From Burkholderiales bacterium (GTDB lineage: Bacteria; Pseudomonadota; Gammaproteobacteria; Burkholderiales; WYBJ01), in contig JADLAC010000078.1 in assembly GCA_020848435.1 (NCBI GenBank), positions 1-64,000 of the forward strand: a stretch of DNA of 64,000 nt, given 5' to 3'. Position numbers and translations under genes: made by a program. The notes below the pieces were generated by a model. The model was not told the DNA's origin and made no database searches. It was given only the letters and a program-made list of their open reading frames with translations. Every line of letters starts with the position of its first letter. The first letter of the stretch is position 1. Below are positions 61,016 through 64,000 of this stretch, piece by piece.

Positions 61016-61492
61016 ATGTATTCAAACCCCGCGGACCATGTCAAGGCGTTGCAGCAAGAGCGCGAACGGGTGCGCGAGTTCCTGCACCTGCTCGAGCGCG
61101 AGCAGTCGGCGCTGGTCGCGGGCGACCACGACCACCTGCTCGCCTTCACCGAGCAGAAGGCGGCGCAGATCCTGGAGCTGCGCCGGCTCTCCGATAGCCG
61201 CAGCCGCTTGCTCGCCGCTCAGGGCGTGCGCGCCGACAAGGACGGCATGAGCGCGTGGATCGAGCAACACGGCGAGGCCGCGGCGCGAAGGCTGTGGGAC
61301 GAGATCAAGACCCTGGCCGCGCAGGTGCGCGCGACCAACGAGATCAACGGCGCGCTGGTCGCCGCACGCTTGAAACACAACCAGGCGGCAATCAGCGCAT
61401 TGCAGTCGGCGGCGCGCGCTTCAGGCGTGTACGGGCCCGACGGCGGCACCCGCCTCACCGCCGCCACCACCCGCGCGCTCGCGAGCGCCTGA
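61016..61492 (+). CDS. flgN: Flagellar chaperone FlgN
   Basis: The 158-residue helical protein fits FlgN, the export chaperone of FlgK and FlgL (REFLHLLEREQSALVAGDHDHLLAFTEQKAAQILEL, NEINGALVAARLKHNQAAISAL). It follows flgM by 96 bases and is probably in the same sigma-28 transcript. Confidence 0.9.
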   Translation: MYSNPADHVKALQQERERVREFLHLLEREQSALVAGDHDHLLAFTEQKAAQILELRRLSDSRSRLLAAQGVRADKDGMSAWIEQHGEAAARRLWDEIKTLAAQVRATNEINGALVAARLKHNQAAISALQSAARASGVYGPDGGTRLTAATTRALASA

Positions 61493-61704
61493 GCGCCTCG
61501 CCGGGACAAGCCCCGGCCTATAGCGTCGTAGCGCGCCCGCGAGACCGTCTCGCGCTGGGCGACATGCGGCCCGGTCAAGCGTGTCGCTAGCGCCGGCGAA
61601 GCGCCACGGCGGAATCCCCCGCGGGCGCTCGACGCGCTTGTGCCCCGTCTCGGCCAAGAAAGCCACGGGCGCGCTCGCCCCCGGCGATCGCGTTCGCCGG
61701 CCCG

Positions 61705-62349
61705 TCAGGCCGCATATCCCAGCACAGCGAAGAAGTGACAGCCGGTCCCGGTAGCGACGAAGCCGTGCCACACCGTATGCGCATAGCGCGTGCGCGAATC
61801 GCGTATGAAGAAGACCACGCCCGCGGTGTAGGCGAGGCCGCCCGCGACCAGCAATGCGATGCCGGGAAGCGGCACGCGCTGGACCAGCGGCACCGCCGCG
61901 ATCACGACCAGCCAACCCATGACCAGGTACAGTCCGGTGGAAGCCCAAGGCTGCGACAGGCGGTCGATGCTTCGCAGCACCGCGCCGGCGATCGCCAGCG
62001 ACCAGACCAGGCCGAACAAGGTCCAGCCCCAGGCGCCAGCGAGCACACCCAACGCGAACGGCGTGTAGCTGCCCGCGATGAAGACATGGATCGCGCCGTG
62101 ATCGAGCTTGAGGAAGATGCGCTTGGCGCGCCCCGGGGGCAGCGCGTGGTAGAGCGTCGAGACGAGATACAACACGATCATCGTCGCGGCGAACACGCCG
62201 GCGCCGACGACGTTGGCGGCGCCAAGCTCCCGGTTCGACGTGAACAGCAACGGCACAGCCGCGATGGCCGCCGCCAGCGCCACGCCATGGGTCAGGCTGT
62301 TGGCGATCTCCTCGCCCAGGCTTTGCGGACGTTCCTTCATCGAGCCCAT
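61705..62349 (-). CDS. trhA: Hemolysin III/TrhA family membrane protein
   Basis: The protein of about 214 residues has seven membrane helices in the PAQR-like fold. Metal-ligand positions are visible: EEIANSLTHGVA near the N terminus, STLYHALPPGRAKRIFLKLDHGAIHVFIAGSYTPF, and late TVWHGFVATGTGCHFFAVL. GAAGG stands seven bases before ATG 62349; 62355 is an alternative. Family members have been linked to membrane-lipid homeostasis. Confidence 0.85.
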   Translation of the reverse strand: MGSMKERPQSLGEEIANSLTHGVALAAAIAAVPLLFTSNRELGAANVVGAGVFAATMIVLYLVSTLYHALPPGRAKRIFLKLDHGAIHVFIAGSYTPFALGVLAGAWGWTLFGLVWSLAIAGAVLRSIDRLSQPWASTGLYLVMGWLVVIAAVPLVQRVPLPGIALLVAGGLAYTAGVVFFIRDSRTRYAHTVWHGFVATGTGCHFFAVLGYAA

Positions 62350-62480
62350 TGTCATGCCTTCGCGCTATAGGTCACCAACGCGTGTGCCGAAAGTGGCGCA
62401 TCGCTCACCTGGCTAACGGCAGCGGCGTATCGATACACGAGCGCGAACGTCCGCATAGCCCGGCGCAGGCGCGAGGCGCG

Positions 62481-63704
62481 CTAGCGCGTCTTCGCCCGGA
62501 GCGCGTCGATCTCCTCGCGCGAATACCCGAGCTCGGCCAGGATCTCGGCCGTGTGTTGACCGAGCGTAGGAGCCGGATCGTGCTCGCGACGGCACAAGCC
62601 CGAGCGCGCGAGCGGATTGACCAGGTGCGCGATGCGCCCCTCCACCGGATGCTCGATGTAGGCGATGTCCCCGCGCGCCTCGACGTGAGGGTGCGCCAGC
62701 GCTTCGTCGGGCGTATAGACCGGACAGATCGCGATCCCGGTGCGATCCAGCTCGCGTTCCAGCTCGGCGGCGGTGCGCGACGCGCAATGCGCCGCGAGCG
62801 CCTCGCGATACCGGCCCTGGCGCGCTCCGTGCGCGGTCAGCCGATCGGCCGGCGTTTCGTTCTCGTCGATCAGATCGGGCCGATCGATCGCGCGGCAGAA
62901 TTCCTGCCATGCCTTGGCCTCCAGCAACGACACCGCGATCGGCTTGCCGTCCTTGCTGAGGTAGGTCGAGTAGCGCGGATTCTTGCCGAACACCTCCTGC
63001 GCCGGCTCGCCGCTCGCCCCCGCAAGGCGCGCGAGCGCGGAGGTGAGCGGAATCGGGCACAGGTTGAGCAAGGCGTCGAACATCGCGAGATCGATCTCGC
63101 AGCCCTTGCCGGTGTGCGCGCGTTGCGCGACGGCAGCGAACACGCCGATCACCGCCATCAAGGCGCCGGCGAAATCGCCCGCCTGGAATCCCGGCACCGG
63201 CGGCGGATTCGCCTGTTCGAGCGCGCGCCCCATGAGCCCGGTCATGCCCTGGATCACCAGGTCGTGGCCCGCGATCTTCGCCAGCGGACCGCTCTGGCCG
63301 AAGCCCGAGATCGAGCAATAGATGATGCGCTCGTTGGCGGCGCGGGCGCTGGCATAGTCGACGCCGAGCTTCGCCGCCACGCCCGGACGATACGACTCGA
63401 ACACGACATCGGCGCGCTCGAACAGGCGGCGTGCGACTTCGCGCCCCGCCACGGTGGCGAGATCGAGCTCGAGGCTGCGCTTGGAGCCGTTCACCACGTT
63501 GAAGTACACGCTCTGATCGCGATAGCGCGGATGGTTGTGGCGGCTGGGGTCGCCGACACCCGGCGGCTCCACCTTGATCACCTCGGCGCCGAACTCGGCC
63601 AACATCTGGCTCGCCCAAGGGCCGGGCAGCAAGCGGCTGAAATCGACGACGCGCAAACCCGCCAGAGGCAGCGGCGGGACCGAGGGTGCGTGTGCGTGCG
63701 GCAT
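62481..63704 (-). CDS. CaiB/BaiF family III CoA-transferase
   Basis: The 407-residue enzyme has LAGLRVVDFSRLLPGPWASQMLAEFGAEVIKVEPP at the N terminus, NKR-type GSKRSLELDL and the candidate catalytic Asp in QAGDFAGALMAVIGVFAA. It is a single-domain relative of the fused enzyme at 16746-19220. No neighbour on its strand suggests the substrate, though alpha-methylacyl-CoA racemases share this fold and are an alternative. Confidence 0.88.
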   Translation of the reverse strand: MPHAHAPSVPPLPLAGLRVVDFSRLLPGPWASQMLAEFGAEVIKVEPPGVGDPSRHNHPRYRDQSVYFNVVNGSKRSLELDLATVAGREVARRLFERADVVFESYRPGVAAKLGVDYASARAANERIIYCSISGFGQSGPLAKIAGHDLVIQGMTGLMGRALEQANPPPVPGFQAGDFAGALMAVIGVFAAVAQRAHTGKGCEIDLAMFDALLNLCPIPLTSALARLAGASGEPAQEVFGKNPRYSTYLSKDGKPIAVSLLEAKAWQEFCRAIDRPDLIDENETPADRLTAHGARQGRYREALAAHCASRTAAELERELDRTGIAICPVYTPDEALAHPHVEARGDIAYIEHPVEGRIAHLVNPLARSGLCRREHDPAPTLGQHTAEILAELGYSREEIDALRAKTR

Positions 63705-64000
63705 GGATCAACTCCGAGCGAGAACAGGGTGTGAACGAGCGGGGCGAGCGGCCCGAATCCTACATTCGCCGTAGACGAGATGTCCTTCCGGCATTCGGCG
63801 GCGCGCTTGCAGCGCCGAATCGTGCGCGGGCGAGCTTCGGGCTCGGGACATTCGCGACGGCCAGTGCGAATGCTAACACCGCCTCGGCCGGTCCTACGCC
63901 CTCTGCTCTATTCAGCGATCGTGCGCGCGCACCTATGGTTGCGGCTCATCCGGCCGCGGCGGCTTGCGACTCGCGCACGTCGCGGTGACGGCCGGAGCCC
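63705..64000. other. Right-edge region with no recognised gene
   Basis: No frame here gives a recognisable protein, RNA gene or repeat. It may contain the promoter of the CoA-transferase gene and the edge of a gene beyond the window. Confidence 0.4.

Noticed and set aside
1..64000. CRISPR arrays, rRNA and tRNA genes
   Set aside because: No regularly spaced direct repeats and no cloverleaf-like or rRNA-like stretches were seen by eye in the gaps. A tRNA scan would be needed to exclude a tRNA fully.

Overview
The window looks like a chromosomal segment of a high-GC flagellated betaproteobacterium of Burkholderiales type; this is inferred from gene content, and GC was not computed. The main signs are seven orphan Bug/TctC-type periplasmic receptors, a GltIJKL importer, several CaiB/BaiF CoA-transferases and a near-complete flagellar cluster with FlrBC-type regulation. 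No rRNA, tRNA or CRISPR array was seen.

Left edge (1-3.2 kb): an integron-type tyrosine recombinase has a promoter overlapped by a near-consensus LexA box. Any cassette array would lie beyond the left edge. An unassigned 0.46-kb stretch follows, then a secreted parallel beta-helix protein.

Metabolic region (3.2-34.1 kb): genes for an HpcH/HpaI aldolase, a LysR regulator with a DUF2917 protein, GltIJKL, TctC receptors, a metal-dependent amidohydrolase and a CobW-type GTPase lead into a catabolic block. The block holds an operon of an F420-type LLM oxidoreductase, a tandem-domain CoA-transferase and an NADPH:F420 oxidoreductase. It also holds a UbiD-type decarboxylase with a GntR/FCD regulator, further TctC receptors, an enoyl-CoA hydratase, a tandem-domain acyl-CoA dehydrogenase and an acyl-CoA ligase. 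The same operator architecture (GTATAC-N4-GTATAC) occurs before the F420 operon and in the ubiD/tctC divergent gap, which suggests one GntR regulon. One tctC gene is bracketed by 124-bp inverted repeats differing at one base; the left arm supplies the 3' end of the F420 reductase gene.

Selenoprotein locus (31.2-34.1 kb): an apparent nonsense codon at 31709-31711 is best read as selenocysteine. The TGA is followed in frame by Gly-Ser-Cys (UGSC motif) and a hairpin with bacterial SECIS geometry. A translationally coupled partner gene and another TctC receptor follow.

Flagellar region (34.3-61.5 kb): fliE, flrC and flrB lie on the minus strand. fliFGHIJ, fliK and fliLMNOPQR lie on the plus strand. 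flgBCDEFGHIJ and flgKL lie on the minus strand. flgA, flgM and flgN lie on the plus strand. Sigma-54 promoters precede fliK and flgB, tandem sigma-28 promoters precede flgM, and a probable sigma-28 promoter precedes flgK. The right edge carries a hemolysin III (TrhA)-type membrane protein and another CoA-transferase.
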